DNA from: Numida meleagris
Lineage: Eukaryota; Chordata; Aves; Galliformes; Numididae
Direction of reading: 5' to 3'
NCBI RefSeq assembly: GCF_002078875.1
Contig: NC_034420.1
Location: 3,843,814-3,907,813, forward strand
DNA length: 64,000 nucleotides
The notes under the pieces are model-generated. The model did not search any database. It was given only the letters and a program-made list of their open reading frames with translations, and had not been told where the DNA came from. Position 1 is the first letter of the stretch, and each line of letters opens with the position of its first letter. Of the stretch, positions 1-12,662 are shown piece by piece. The position numbers and the translations under genes are program-made.

Positions 1-1677
1 CGGTCACAGGAATCCTCAGTTTTGCTCCCACTCGTATATGTATGACAGTGCAGTCTTTGATTGTGCAGGCACACATGATTTCTTTCCTCTTTTATCCATT
101 TACAGTGACTCCCAGTCCCAGCCTCCTTACCCAGTCTGTTTGCCCAACCAGCTGTTGGGCTGCAGCCCTTATCATTCTCTGCTCTCAGCCCTGGCTCCTG
201 GCATCGCCAGCCCCAGAGGCTCCAGCCGGGGCATGGCCAAGTCTCCAGGGACAGCTAGTGCACTTACAGTACACTTCAGTTAATGTGGCCTAATGCTATT
301 GCTGTAGACAAACATGGTCGGTTTCTTGCAGGGTGACTAAATGCTAAGCCATTGCAGGACAGATGGAAGTTCAGTGCTTGGGGATATAACAGAGCATTTT
401 TTTAGAAGAGTTTTTTTCTAAAACTCATTTTCCCCAAAGTCTTATGTTTTTAGAAGTAATCTCATTCCTTCAAGGGGAAAAAATGAAAATCAATGTGCCA
501 TCAACATCTGGCTTTTTTAATAAGCTTAAATAGCTAAAATCTGAAAGTTATATGCACATGAAGATCAGCCACAGAATGGGAAGAGTCACGGAACTGTAGC
601 AATAAATGTTGCTGGCAATTTTGTCTATAATTCTATGCAAAGCTTATTTATTTTATTTTTTTCATACATTTCCAAAAAGAACATTTTCTTTTCTCTGTAT
701 CCTCAAACTAGTCATGTTTCTGATGTCAGCTTCCCAAGTTAATGACGCTAGAGCCTCTCATGCTGCTGTGATGAGAACATTTGTGAGCACATCAGCAAAA
801 GATTAATACTAGAACAGAAACCACAAATTGGCAACTAGTTATTTTTATTTATTTCTGTGGATCTTGCATGTCACCTGGAGACTATTTAGAAAATTATCTT
901 CCTGGGCTAACATTGTGTTTAAAAATAGCACTTGCATAGTGCCAACTCATTTTAGAGTTGGGTACAAATATTGAGACAAAATCCCAGCTGTTACTGCTTT
1001 TGCTGCTAATTTGAGGTGTCAGATCAGAGCTCTACTGCTGTATGTCAGTGAATAAGGCCCCTTGTGAGATCATTATGTTTTCTAACAGTTCAGAGTAATG
1101 GATTAATCAGTGCAGCATCAGTTGCTTTCATTATATGCTCGCACGGTAGTTGTGGGCTTTAATTTAAACAGACTGTGGGGAGATCAGAGGATTGAGTTGA
1201 AGAGAGGCCCAGGACTCACCAAGCTCTGACGGGATCCAGCAGAGCTTTGCCTCTTGCCTAGCAAGAGCAAATCACGGATGCCTTGAAAGTCTGTGCTCAG
1301 TGCTGAGGGATTGAGTGCCAAAGCCATTTTGCTTTTTCATCAGAGGCCACGAGAAGTAGTAAATATTTAATTTAATGCAAATTCCGCCTGACCTGAAAAA
1401 TAGATCTTTGCAACTTTTGAAAATATAGCTCCTTATTCTCTACAGTCTTGGAGTTAATTACAAACATTAATCAAGTCTTAGTTTTGTTGCTAAAAATAGT
1501 TTAGATTCAGTTTTTGGAATTGGTAAGCTGCCCATGCTGTTAGTTCTACTAAATGGTGTTTCAAGGCTGTCAGGGCTCTGAAGCTGTCATCATGTCCCAC
1601 CCCAAAGCAGGGACATCCAGTTCCATGCTGTTCCAGTACTCTGCTCTCCCAGAAAGCTCTGGACTCAGAAATTGTCA

Positions 1678-2580
1678 CTGAATCATTGAATCGTTTGAGT
1701 TGGAAGGGACCTTCAAAGGTCACCCAGTCCAACTCCCTGCAGTGATCACGGACACCTACATGAGGTCAGATGCTCAGAGTCTCATCCAGCCTGACCTTGG
1801 GTGTCTCCAGGGCACTGGGCACCCACCACCTCGCTGGGCAACCTGTGCCAGTGCCTCACCACCCTTATTGTAAACAACTTCTTCCTTATGTCCAATCTAA
1901 ATCTCCCCTCCTTTAGTCTGAAACCATTTCCCCTTGTCCTGTCAAAGCAGACCCCACTGAAGAGTCTGTCCCCTTCCTTCTTACAGCCCCTTTAGATACT
2001 GACAGGCCGCTCTCAGGTCTCTCTGGAGCCTTCTCTTCTCCAGGCTGCACAGCCCCAGCTCTCAGCCTGTCCTCACAGGAGAGATGTTCCATCCCTGGGA
2101 TCATTTTTGTGCCCCTCCTTTGGACACACTCCAACAGCTCCATGTCTCTCCTGTGCTGAGAACTCCCCATCTGGATGCAGTGCTCCAGGTGAGGTCTCAC
2201 AGTGCAGAGCAGAGGGGAAGATCCCCTCCCTCACCCTGCTGGCCATGCTGTGTTTATGCAGCCCAGGATCTGGTTGTCTATCTGGGCTGTGAGGGCACAG
2301 TGCTGGCTCATGTCCAGCTTACCTTCCACCTGTACCCCCAGGTCCTTTTTGGCAGAGCTGTGTTCTATAATCACATCCCTCAGCTTGTGCTGATAGCAGG
2401 GGATGACTTGACCCAGGTGCAGGACCTTGCACTTGGCTTTGTTGAGTCTCGTGAGGTTCCCCTGGGCCCACTACTCAGCCTGTCTAGGTCTCTCTGGATG
2501 GCAGCCTGTCCCTTCGGTGTGTCAACCGCACCACACAGCTTGATGTCATCCACAAACTTGCTGAGGGTGTCCTCCTGTCA
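1678..2580 (-). mobile_element. CR1 LINE fragment, antisense, 5'-truncated
   Basis: Read on the minus strand, this is the 3' part of a CR1 non-LTR retrotransposon. It starts with the end of the reverse transcriptase: an FVDD catalytic box lies at about 2545-2556. The conserved tail motifs RPHLEHC and LLECVQRR follow (minus-strand ORF 1913-2200). The avian CR1 3' untranslated end comes last, visible on the plus strand as TTGGAAGGGACCTTCAAAGG near 1700. The RT upstream of FVDD is missing, as expected for 5' truncation. Stops and frameshifts break the reading frame, so the copy is inactive. The 5' boundary is approximate (2575-2635), and no target-site duplication was identified by eye. Confidence 0.9.
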
Positions 2581-4635
2581 CAACCTGTCACTGCACTGCT
2601 GTGTTCCCACCTCCACTGGCAATCTGGCGTGAGCTGCTCAATCTTTCTTTTTTGCACCAGTTCACCCTCTTCTGAACAGAAATGGCATTATCATGAAAAC
2701 TATTTACATGAGAGGTTTAGTTATGCCTGGAGATGCCTTGGTTAAATCTTAATAAATTTTCCAGTCTCATTTACTGGATGTATAGTTGCACTGGGGATAG
2801 GAAGCCTGTAAACCATGGCAGTTATGGGAGAAGTAGTAATCGGGGAGTATGACAGTAATTCACTCTTGGGAATGTTACAAGCCTGCGGATACGCCATTTG
2901 TAGCTATCCGTTGCATGCACATAGATAATAATCTTACATTAGGCCCAATTACATGGTGTTATGGACACACAACACACGGATTACATACACAGCCAACGAG
3001 CACACTGTGATAAAGCCGTGGTGTAATTGAAGGAGACAGAAGGAAACGTTAGACTTGTTAGCTACCAGCGCTGCGCTGCCTGACGCGGCTGCTCCCACCC
3101 AGCCTGCCTGCCTTGCTTGTCTGCTCCAGGCTCACAGCCCACATCTCACAGGCTCACTTTCCGAAGATGGGGTTATCTCAGTGAGGTAGCTCAGCACCTT
3201 ACTTCTTCTGCAGCGCGTTGTTGTTCACTTAGCACAAAGCCCATAGATACGCCGAGGTGTGTGCTGCCAAATGAGGATTGTTGTTTGCAGGATTCCTGCT
3301 ATCAAATGATATGTTTTAGAAACCTGTGAAGGATCTCTGTCTCCTAAGGGTAGAAGCTGGAAAACAAAAACACAATAAACGATCTGGCTCCTTTTCCTTT
3401 TCCCTATCAGTACTTGACAGTGTATAGCACAGCGTTAGATTTGATTGTATGCATATTGGTTTAAGTAAGTTCAGATTTTCTTTCTCTGCTGGGTATGAAT
3501 GTCTGTAGGCCTGATTATTTCTTTCTGACTGAGAATTTTGCAAATGCTGCAAACTATGACCCAACAGAATCCTGGCGTGTATCAAAAACCTGAATGACCA
3601 GCACAGCAGACCTCTGGTAACCGTGGGAGATGCTTATTAAGGCTTGGACAAAAGTGTTAATCAGAAATTTAATCTACCATATAATTTCTCAATTTGATTA
3701 GCTGTTTGTGCTAATCAGCTGCAGAAATGGAATGTGAGAGCAAATCAGTCTCTGCTGCAGTCAAAAACCACAGGATGTCGTCAGTTCTGCCCTACTATGA
3801 CAGGTTTTCCCCATCCCATTAATTTGAATTCAGTTCAGACTGCAAACAGGAAGCATAACTGTAGGTGTTTTACTGATGCTCATTACAAACATGTCTTGGA
3901 AATTGATATTTGTATAACAATTTTTACCTTTTGTCAATGATAAAGTAGGATGACAACTTCTTTTAGGCTGGGATGCATCAGGTATTGCTACTGTCATCAG
4001 TGTTATGCGCTTAAGAAAAGAACCCTTCTACATGTTTTCCACTTGAAATGTGACTGGAGAATGTTAATGTGCATTCTACTTATTGAAGTACTAATTGAAG
4101 AAATGAAATAGTTAACATTTCAGATAATTCTGTTATGTTATTTAACATTTTTCTGACATCATTGCCAGAAGATGCTTCTCTAGTACTTAAGTGGAACAGA
4201 GCGGGAGATGTAGTGTAATGAAAGTATTATTATTCCAGATGAATAAGTCAGCAGTCATTCTGATATTCATTATATGCTCTTAATTATATCACTAATTTAA
4301 TTTCAAGTAAGAGAAACAAAATCTCTGTGTACTCTGTAATTTAAAGAACTGAGCATGTGTAACTGTTGGTCTGACAGCCTGGGATTTCTCTCTGAATTAC
4401 TCCAAGGAACACAAAGGGATGCTTACAGTTCCTGAGGTTTTTAAGTAAGGTACTTGCAGAATTAGTGGGATTCAAAATGTAAATCCTTTCTTTTTCTTTT
4501 TTTTTTTCCTCCCTAAACTATCTTCTATAAAAGTTGTGCGATTTCTTCTAGCATTAGGAGTACAGTTTTTTTCTCTCATTTAGACCTGAACACCTGTATT
4601 CTTATTCAAGAGCGTGGAGAAAGGAGTAAAAACTA

Positions 4636-4719
4636 ATCATAGAATCATACAATCCTTAGAGTTGGAAGGGACCTTTAAAGGTCATCTAGTCCAACCCCCC
4701 TGCAATGAACAGGAACAGT
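4636..4719 (-). mobile_element. CR1 LINE 3'-end fragment, antisense
   Basis: About 84 bp matching the reverse complement of an avian CR1 terminus. It opens with ATCATAGAATCAT, followed by GTTGGAAGGGACCTTTAAAG and a TCATCTAGTCCAACCCCCCTGCA stretch of the kind that ends CR1 elements. Only the extreme 3' end is present, with no coding part. Boundaries are judged by eye. Confidence 0.85.
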
Positions 4720-7700
4720 GTACCAATATTATTTAAAAACAAGCAAAATCAGCAAACCACACATGAGAGTCATTTCTGTGGGATGATGATTTTGATTTAA
4801 TTACTCTTCGTGTTGAATTAACGACTCTTTGTCAGTGAACTACAGTGGTGTATGTGAATTTGGAGCAAGGCAGAAGACAACAGAATTGCAGCTGTATGCA
4901 GTTAAATTTGCACAAGAAGTTTGTGAAAGGAGACAAGTAATTGTTATCAAGTCATGGCAGGATTGCAAACTGAACATTCTTTCCTTTACTAAAACCAGAT
5001 TAGTCAGGACTATAAATCAGCTTTGTTCTTCAGACGGAAGAATGCAGCACCATGCGTGCTTCTATCCAGTTTGGGCTACTGAGGTGAGTTAGGAAAGGAG
5101 TTCCTCTGGGGTTGTAAATTGAAATCAGTGGGACGATGACAGTACGTATCAGTGGAGATGTACCACCACGAAGGCTGCTGATCCCACGTTATGCATCTTC
5201 CAAGTAGTCCTTGGAGGACCCTTAGGACTGCAGCAGTCTGCTTCTGCTTAGCTGGCATGATCTGACAAGGATCACGGCTCAAGGTGGGAAGTTTGTTGGC
5301 ATAAATAATATTTTATATAACCTCAGTTTCCTGATTCAGCATTTTGGATGCAAATAGTTTACAGGGAGAGGACTTCTAAATAATAGGACAGTGCAAGGGA
5401 CAAGAATATACTGGGCTGTGGAAGACGAGGAAGGCACAAGGCTGGAGAGAACCCATCAGCATGCAAGTTTCCCCAAACAACGCAGGAGGACTCAGGAGAT
5501 CCTGGAAGTTTTCTGTTTCTCATAGCTTCCTGATGTTTGTGCATCTTTTCTGATAGAACTGAATCTTAGCGGGATAGAAATGAGAGTGGGGCCTTGAAGC
5601 TGCTAGCAAATGAATGAAGCAGAATTTATTTTTCCTTTCATGTTAAAGATGCTGCTCTAGTGTGTGCTTTCCCGTCAGGACTCATGCCATTAAAATTGTT
5701 ACTGGGAAGGCTTCATGTGCATGACAGAAAGCTTTGCAAAATGCCTCTGGAGCCCTCCTACCCCTGTTGTGTCCCTGTTCAGAAGCTGGAGAGTTCTCTC
5801 TGTGCTGGGGCTGTGCCTGCTGAGCGACCAGCAGCAGGTTACATTCCTTCAGCTGCAGCATGGCTGCAGTGCCAGCAGTTCACTGTCAATTAGTGCCCTT
5901 TGCAGCGTTTGGCCTTTTTGTCCTGAAATAATTGCTGTTATCATAGGTGCTTTATTGCCTTCGTTATATTTAACATTTAAATATCAATGAAATAATATAT
6001 TACTAAGTCATCTGTGCAGTAGTTAACTGTTAGATTTATCCCTGAAATTTTTGTTTAAGGAGTATATAAATTCAGCACGGACATAGGATTCTTAGAAGGA
6101 AGGTTATGTATTTGTTGATGAATTATGGGATCCCTTTGCTTGCTGGGGGCAAAGACTAAGCCTCCTTCATCTAGTATTTTGTGAGCAGAAATGCTGTATG
6201 TGATTAGAATAATGCTTTGTCTATTAAACAGAAATATTTTAAGAAATTTAAAAATATTTTTGAATCATCAAACCATAGTAAAGGTGCTGACCTTTCCACA
6301 CGCAGATGAAAAATTGCGCTGGGAGACAGGGATATGTTCTGTGCCCTTGGCAGAGGGGAGCTCCCTGACACATCATGTTCTGCCTGAACCCAGCCTGCAT
6401 CCTGAAATCACTGGAAAGTCTTTGAATTTCTATGGCTTCCCCTGCATCATGTAGTGCCTTGTGTGACCTACTGAGACATCAGCTATGTGTATGTGACTTA
6501 ATTTTTGTAAGCTGACTTTACACAGCTGTTGTTTGTTGGTGCATACCTGAAATCTTCTGACCAAGTGCATAGCTCATTTTTATGTACCAGACAACTGAGG
6601 CAGGGAGTGAATAACATTTCTGTGTTTGCAGAAGAAAATACTGGTTCAATTAGAAATTCAATTTGTGAGTCCCATTTGAACTTTCAAACACGGATGTGAT
6701 ACAAATAGCAAATAAATACATTGAGGGTTGGGTGTGTTGAAGTATACATGAATGTATCCTTGTTCACTTGTGGAAGTTCTGTTGTACGTGCTTGATTTGG
6801 CCGACTGTCTGCAAAACGCTTTCATCCCGCATCATTAGCCAAACAAAGTAATCAAGTAATAGCAAAGGTAGCGTGATATAATCTAATTTAACTTTAATCT
6901 GCTAATGTTGTAGGTGACGGTTTTGCCAAGGGATTTCTGGGCAGAATTGTAAAATGTTTTTAGCTTGGCAGATGACCAAGAAGGCTAGTTGAGTTCTGAA
7001 AACCTTTTCGAGAGCTTTTGGTTAAATATGGAAATGCATATTGTCGAAACAACAAAATGGTTCAGGGAAGGGCAGGAAATACGGTGCCTCAGCAGGAACC
7101 TCCTTCCCCTCACGCACAGACTCACAAAAGAACTCCCTCCAAGCCCAGTGGTGCTGCAGAGCACTGGGCCCTTCCTGTAACGCAGCGCCTGCTGCGGGAC
7201 TGCGGGGACATGCGTTCACCTGGGCAGCTGCAGCAGCACCAGGGGATGGGGCCTGCTGTCATCTCTCATGGCAAATGGGCTCTGTGTTTGCAGATCTGAA
7301 GCCCTGAGCACGGCAATTATGCCTTGTTGGAGTGCTTTCCATTTCCTGTGCCATCTTGATCAACTTTATAGCTTCTAATTTGCTAGAGAGTCATTGATAT
7401 AATTAGGAGCTACGTAAATGGGAGCAGCACACACAGCTGATGAGAATGTAGTCAGTTCATTTTTCATAAGAAGCATTAAGGGGGTCCCTACCAGCAGCTT
7501 GAGATCATTTTCTCTTCGAGCTCTTTCTCTTTAGCTCTGCTTTGATAGAGGAGCAGAAATCCTTACATGTCTGGGTCATGGCATGCCTTATTACAGTCCC
7601 TCCTGCTTCCCACATATTTTTTTCATAAGGAAACCAAAGAGATGGTACCCATCCACCCGTGTGTTTTCAGAAAGTCCATTTGAGCTGTCTGGCTGGGTAA

Positions 7701-8151
7701 GCCAGCTGCATTAACAAGCTGTGCAAGGCAGCAGCTTTCATTGTGAGTAAGCGCACTTCAAGTCCAAAGCTTTCAGTTTGTGGCACACAAGTTCGATGTG
7801 TCTCCAGTCAGCTAGCCCCAGGTTTTCCAGCATGGTAGCAGCTTAACCAAAAAGTCTGGGTCTGTTTTCATAGCAGGTAGAAACTCGTTTCCTGTACTCC
7901 CTAGTGCTTGAATGCAATAAATAGTAACCCTCATCCATTTTTATACAGTTATTTGTTATTTGCTCTAAAAATATCTTTCTTGACATGTCACAAATTGTCT
8001 GAGGGACTGGTCAGCAGGTCTTACGGCTGGTGCCAAGCAGATCTATTGTAAGAGTTGAAGCAGCTTGTTTCTGTGAATAGTGTGTTGGTGCAGAGATGTA
8101 AATAATTGATCAATCTGTTATTCAACTTTATTTTATTTTTTTTCCCAACAG

Positions 8152-8223
8152 TACTCTCAACAATAACAACATCACCCGCATTCCTGTTACCAGTTTCAAT
8201 CACATGCCAAAGATCAGGACTCT
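8152..8223 (+). CDS. SLIT3: SLIT3 exon: last LRR of domain D1
   Basis: A 72-nt exon encoding one 24-residue leucine-rich repeat, reading [20 protein letters not shown] and then IRTL. The LxLxxNxI core and the conserved [11 protein letters not shown] stretch identify it as the final LRR of SLIT D1, immediately before the C-terminal cap. The acceptor is a T-rich tract ending CCCAACAG; the donor is GTGAGT at 8224. The first base completes a codon begun upstream and the exon ends after two bases of a Leu codon, so it is phase 2 on both sides. An N-I-T glycosylation sequon is present (the last Asn of the NNNN run). Human SLIT3, as I recall it, reads similarly with ILVTSF in place of IPVTSF. Confidence 0.95.
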
Positions 8224-9080
8224 GTGAGTAATATCTTTGAATTTAATAATAATGGGGTAAGCCAGCGCAGGGAATATTTGTCATCATGTGTCTGTCTGAG
8301 GGCCAGGGCCAGGCCTCAACCTGCAGCACAGCCCTGCTCAGCCAGGCAGGCAGGGATCAAAAAATCAATTTTTCTACAGCTCATCATCATTCCGTTGGAA
8401 AAGTTCTGATTGGATTAACTGGAAGAAAATAAAAAGATTGTAAAATAAGACTGTGTGCATCTCTGGAATTTAGCCATAGCCATAGCATTTTCTTAAAATA
8501 AATTATTCCTTTAGGAAATACGCAGCTTCAGGACAAATCATTTTTAAAGAAAGTCACTTTGTTTTGACCTCCAAAATCTGAAACTGATCGAGATGTGTTT
8601 CTTCTTAAAAGTAAAGACAAGGCAATAATAACCAGTCTGAATTCTTTTCATGCAGCTGAAAAATAAAATGAGGCAGGGATACTGCATATATCTATGTAAA
8701 ATCATGTGAGGTAAATTAGCTGAACTGAAGGAAATGCCTCTCACTCACGTCACTCTGCGAAGGATAACCTCTCATTTACATTTACTTTGTTAAATGGTGA
8801 CATTCATAGAAATTAATGTAAGTAATCAAATGAGAACTATTTTTTTTTAGAAGAGAATGGATAAAGCAGATAAAGGTAGAGTTAAGGTTCCCATGGTTTT
8901 GCCTTTTCTCCTTCAACCACGGCGGTCCAGAAAATGTGCTTGGCTTCTTCAGATCAATCAGTCTTGTCTGTTACCAGAGCTCAATGTGTTCTGCCATTTT
9001 CCTTTTAGTTTAATTTCGGAGATGGCTTTGTATATAGCTCCCTGGAGGCTTACACTGACTAATCCTTCTCTGCTGTAATT

Positions 9081-9123
9081 AAGGGAAGAAGAAAAAAAAA
9101 AGAGAAAAAAAAAAAGGGAAGGA
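9081..9123. repeat. A-rich low-complexity tract (GA/A runs)
   Basis: An almost pure purine stretch of A runs interrupted by single or double G. It is a simple low-complexity sequence with no coding meaning. Confidence 0.9.
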
Positions 9124-10670
9124 AGTCATAAATAGGATTTATAAAGGGAAGCTTTTATATTGAATTCTGAGAGCCACATTTTATAGAACATGAATGCTGA
9201 CCCACTCTAAAAGGATTTTCTGGAAATTTAATTTAGGGTCTGTGGCTAAAAGGGCACCTTTACAAACTTGCATTTGTATTCATTCACCTTATGTTCTGTG
9301 AAGGTAGTTTCATCAATATCGAGTGGCATGTCTTAGTCTCTGAAGACTACCAAATAACATGCAGTATCCTTTCCAGGAGTACAGTGTAGGGATTAAAAAA
9401 CCTGCATAGGCAGGTGGAAATACAATAAAATGTTTTAATTTTCTGTATTTCCTTCCATCTGTTTCAACAGTCAGAGAAAAGTCATCACATAGCAATTAAT
9501 GTAATACAAGCAAAGGAGTCAAATAGTATTTCCTAATTTCTTCTGCTTCTTCCTATTTAAAATCTTTTTCTGTCCCTGAATCATCACTTCTCACAAATAA
9601 TACTTTATTAATTATAATTATTGATAAAGTTTGCATAGCTACATATTAATACTTTCTGAATATCTTCTGTTAAGATTTTAGGCTAATACTGTTTGGATTT
9701 AACCAAGTTGTGTCAAAATGGATAGTACCAAGCAGTTAATGTGGATCTGAGCAGGTATAAAACCGATCAGCTTTTGTTCACCTATGAAAAATATTTATAT
9801 GATGATATCTGGGGGGAGGGGGAGTGAAAACTGTAGCATTTTCTCTCATTTCCTGGGCTTTATTTCACTTAGTAACTTGTGTCTCCCACATTAATACAGA
9901 GCCTCAATGAACTGTTTTGATGAAATGAAATACCTATCTGAGACACAACAGCTGAATACTGTGTAATCTCCTGGTTGTGGACACAAATTCAGGTCAAATG
10001 GATCGTTACAGTTCTACACTTTACTTAAATAATCATCCATTTTTTCTGCCTTCTCTGAAAGCTTCACATTTAGACATACTTAAAAGTATGTACTTAAAAG
10101 ATCGTGTAGGGAATCCCTAGTCTGGATGTTACTCAAGCAGGGACAAGCCCTTTTTCCTCTGTAGCTATGCCCAGCGCAATGCGGATAGTGTTTTCCCTAT
10201 ATATCTCTTTTACACGTTATGAGATCCATTTGGGGCTGCCTGTGCCGCAGCTGCCTTTGCTGTGGTGGTTTTGTGGATAAATAGCTTTTTTGTCATGGCT
10301 CTCAAAACAATCTGCTCGTTTAAGAACAGAGCAGGAAAAATAAAGAGCGTATTCAACTTGAACGTGACCTCTCAGGAAAAAAAAAAAAGAAATAAAAAGC
10401 TAGTAAGATTTGAAGCACTTCAGGAATTCTTTAAGAGAAGCAACTCTCCTGTGCCAATCTTTTTTATTTAACTGTCTTGTCTTTTCTTGTGCTAAGTTCC
10501 ATTGATCTTTTAACCTTGATTGGAAGTGACAGGAATTAGTTTTTATTGATCTGCTTTCCTCTGCTTGAAACGGCTTTATTTATATTAAAGCATGTCCCTC
10601 ATATTTATTTGCTTAATGGTAAGTATCCTATTATCTCTGCACTTTGAGTGACTGCTGAGATAGGGAATTG

Positions 10671-10694
10671 TTTATTTATTATTATTATTATTAA
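10671..10694. repeat. (TTA)n / (TTTA)n microsatellite
   Basis: Two TTTA-type units run into about five TTA units. A short, probably length-variable microsatellite. Confidence 0.85.
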
Positions 10695-12498
10695 AGGGTT
10701 AACTGAAAATGTCCTGAATCACTTCAGTGCTTTTCATGTTTACAGAGAATTGGTGTATCAAACTACTTGTGGCTATATTCATTAATAAAATTATCAGAAA
10801 ATACATTGTGGTAGGCTGCCCTGTTAAGCTCAACAGGCTGAGCTCTAGTCTCAAAAGCAGACTGTAGAAAGTTTCTATGAACAAAAAGGTAGAGTTCTGC
10901 TGAGGCTCTCACCAGAGGAGCTGGTGAAGGGGTGACAGTTCATACCACTAACACTGGAAAACCCAGAAACAAATTATGCACATTTAATAAGAGGAAAAGC
11001 AAAACAATCCTCGACAACTCACTGAACTGGGAAGTTGCCCCTTTTGTGAAAAGCAAATGCAATACTCCCTCCTGCCTACCACAGCCAGGATGCAGGGAGT
11101 GGCGTGGGGTGAGCCAGATTCCAGCTCCTGAAGGAAGCCGGCTCGCGCCAACATTGCTGACTGCTGTGGTGAGAAGGGATAATATTCTGAGCATGTAAAT
11201 GAAATGCTTGCTCTAGCAGTTAGAACAGAATACCTAGGATAATTTCTGACTGGATGTTGTTTGTTCTCCTTTCTTTGTAAATGTATTTATTTGCTTTCAA
11301 TTGACACGAAGTGTTCCAGGCAGATTAATAACAATGCATTTTACCAGAAATCTAACTTACTGCAGTTTTGATTCAATAGCTTTATAATATCAAAAAAAAG
11401 CAACGTCTTGTAGCCATACGTCTAAAACAATTACACTTCACAGTGCTCCCAGGAGACTTGTACTTTCCATCTCCACAGAGCAAACTCAGTCCCAGGTCTG
11501 CACCCTCCAGCTGTGGATGCCCAGCTTGGCATGCAGGCCGGGGCCTGCTGGCCAGCCTGGGGCTGGGCAGCAGGAAGGGCTCACGGACAGACAGCCACCT
11601 TCTCTGCTGGTTGTCTTTTTTGTGTGTAATGCCTGTAATATCAGTGAATAATGCTTTATCTAACCATTTCTGACAGCGTTTTCAATCCATTTTATCATTT
11701 CAGCTTTGCTATAACACTGCAAATATATGACTCATTACAAAGAGTGAAATAATTAACATCTTGGGCCTTTGTTTTGACCTAAAATTTAGTAGCTATTAAA
11801 AATACCGTATTCACTCTCTGAATGCATCATAATGTCTCAGACTTATTTTTTCCCAATGTGATCATGCCTCTGGAAGTCTGCAGTGCCAGGCATGAGGCGG
11901 GTGGAAGGGAGCCATGGGGCTGCACTGCCCAGGGCCCTTCTTCATCACAAGCTCTGTCTGGAATCTAAATACTTGTCTTAAATTGCCACAGTAAAAAAAG
12001 CATTGATGAATTTGTACAGGCAACAAGGGAACATGCAAGGTATCAATAGCTTCAGCAGGTCTTTGATTTGTTTTTGTTTAATTACTATTTCTTATTTACT
12101 TAAAAAGGAGAGAGGAGGGAAGAATTACCTATCATCTGTTTTTTCAGACTGGGCATCCTTAAAATTCACTCCAATCATCTCATTCATGCAGTTATTTCTG
12201 AAATGAAGTCACAGGCAAAACGATTACTTGGAGGCCTCTTAAATTCAGTATCTTCTTTTCTGCAGAATGGTCATGATTGCACAATTATGAGAAAGAGTTT
12301 GAATTTTTATGTGGATGTTTCTTTGTGTCCGGTATGGCCAAGTAGACAGTTGAGACCTGGCTGAGCTGGAGCCAATAACCTTCACTGATCCCTGTTACAC
12401 TGCGGAGAAGAGGCAGGCAGCCTTGTACTTGTTTGCTGTGCTTTGTGTCTTCCGTTAAAACACCGCTGGTAACGTGGTGGTGCTTCCCTCTGTTGCAG

Positions 12499-12662
12499 GC
12501 GGCTGCATTCCAACTTCCTGCACTGCGACTGCCACCTGGCCTGGCTGTCCGACTGGCTGCGGCAGCGACGCACCATCGGGCAGTTCACCTTCTGCCTGGC
12601 GCCGGTCAGCCTGCGGGGCTTCCTTGTGGCCGAGGTGCAGAAGAAGGACTTTGTCTGCTCTG
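12499..12662 (+). CDS. SLIT3: SLIT3 exon: LRRCT cap of domain D1
   Basis: A 164-nt exon encoding the C-terminal cysteine cap that closes D1. After RLHSNFLH come [16 protein letters not shown], then [14 protein letters not shown], and VQKKDFVCS at the end. The four cap cysteines (C-x-C, then FTFC and FVC) are all present and would form two disulfides. The [16 protein letters not shown] text is SLIT3-like; SLIT2 has RPRVGLYTQC here. The exon is noticeably richer in G+C and CpG than the flanking introns. It enters in phase 2 and leaves after the first base of a codon (phase 1), so skipping it alone would shift the frame. The donor GTAACG departs from the GTAAGT/GTGAGT used by the other five exons. 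Confidence 0.97.

Larger units (their letters stand above)
1..8151 (+). other. Intron, 3' part (upstream of the first visible SLIT3 exon)
   Basis: No exon was found here. I looked for the LRR module that should precede the exon at 8152 (the LQLDNN...DGAF type repeat of D1) and did not see it, so this is read as the 3' portion of an intron of at least 8.1 kb. It holds an antisense CR1 LINE at about 1678-2580 and a short antisense CR1 tail at about 4636-4719. The rest is AT-rich unique-looking sequence with only short chance ORFs. It ends in a T-rich tract at about 8121-8145 and the acceptor CAG|T at 8149-8152. Confidence 0.8.
8224..12498 (+). other. SLIT3 intron, 4.3 kb
   Basis: Intron between the last D1 LRR exon and the LRRCT1 exon. 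It is AT-rich with no recognisable gene or CR1 copy. Visible features are the A-rich tract at 9081-9123, a TTA microsatellite at 10671-10694, and a moderately GC-rich patch at about 11490-11600. The short ORFs are chance openings. It ends with a pyrimidine-rich tract and GTTGCAG at 12492-12498. Confidence 0.85.

Noticed and set aside
2084..2632. 182-codon plus-strand ORF
   Set aside because: It is the antisense shadow of the minus-strand CR1 reverse transcriptase remnant, not a gene.
2946..3030. CAATTACA ... TGTAATTG arms about 75 bp apart, resembling a small MITE
   Set aside because: The arms are only 8 bp, there is no target-site duplication and no second copy in the window.
9602..9632. 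AT-rich near-palindrome (ACTTTAT ... ATAAAGT)
   Set aside because: Imperfect and composed almost wholly of A/T, so easily produced by chance.
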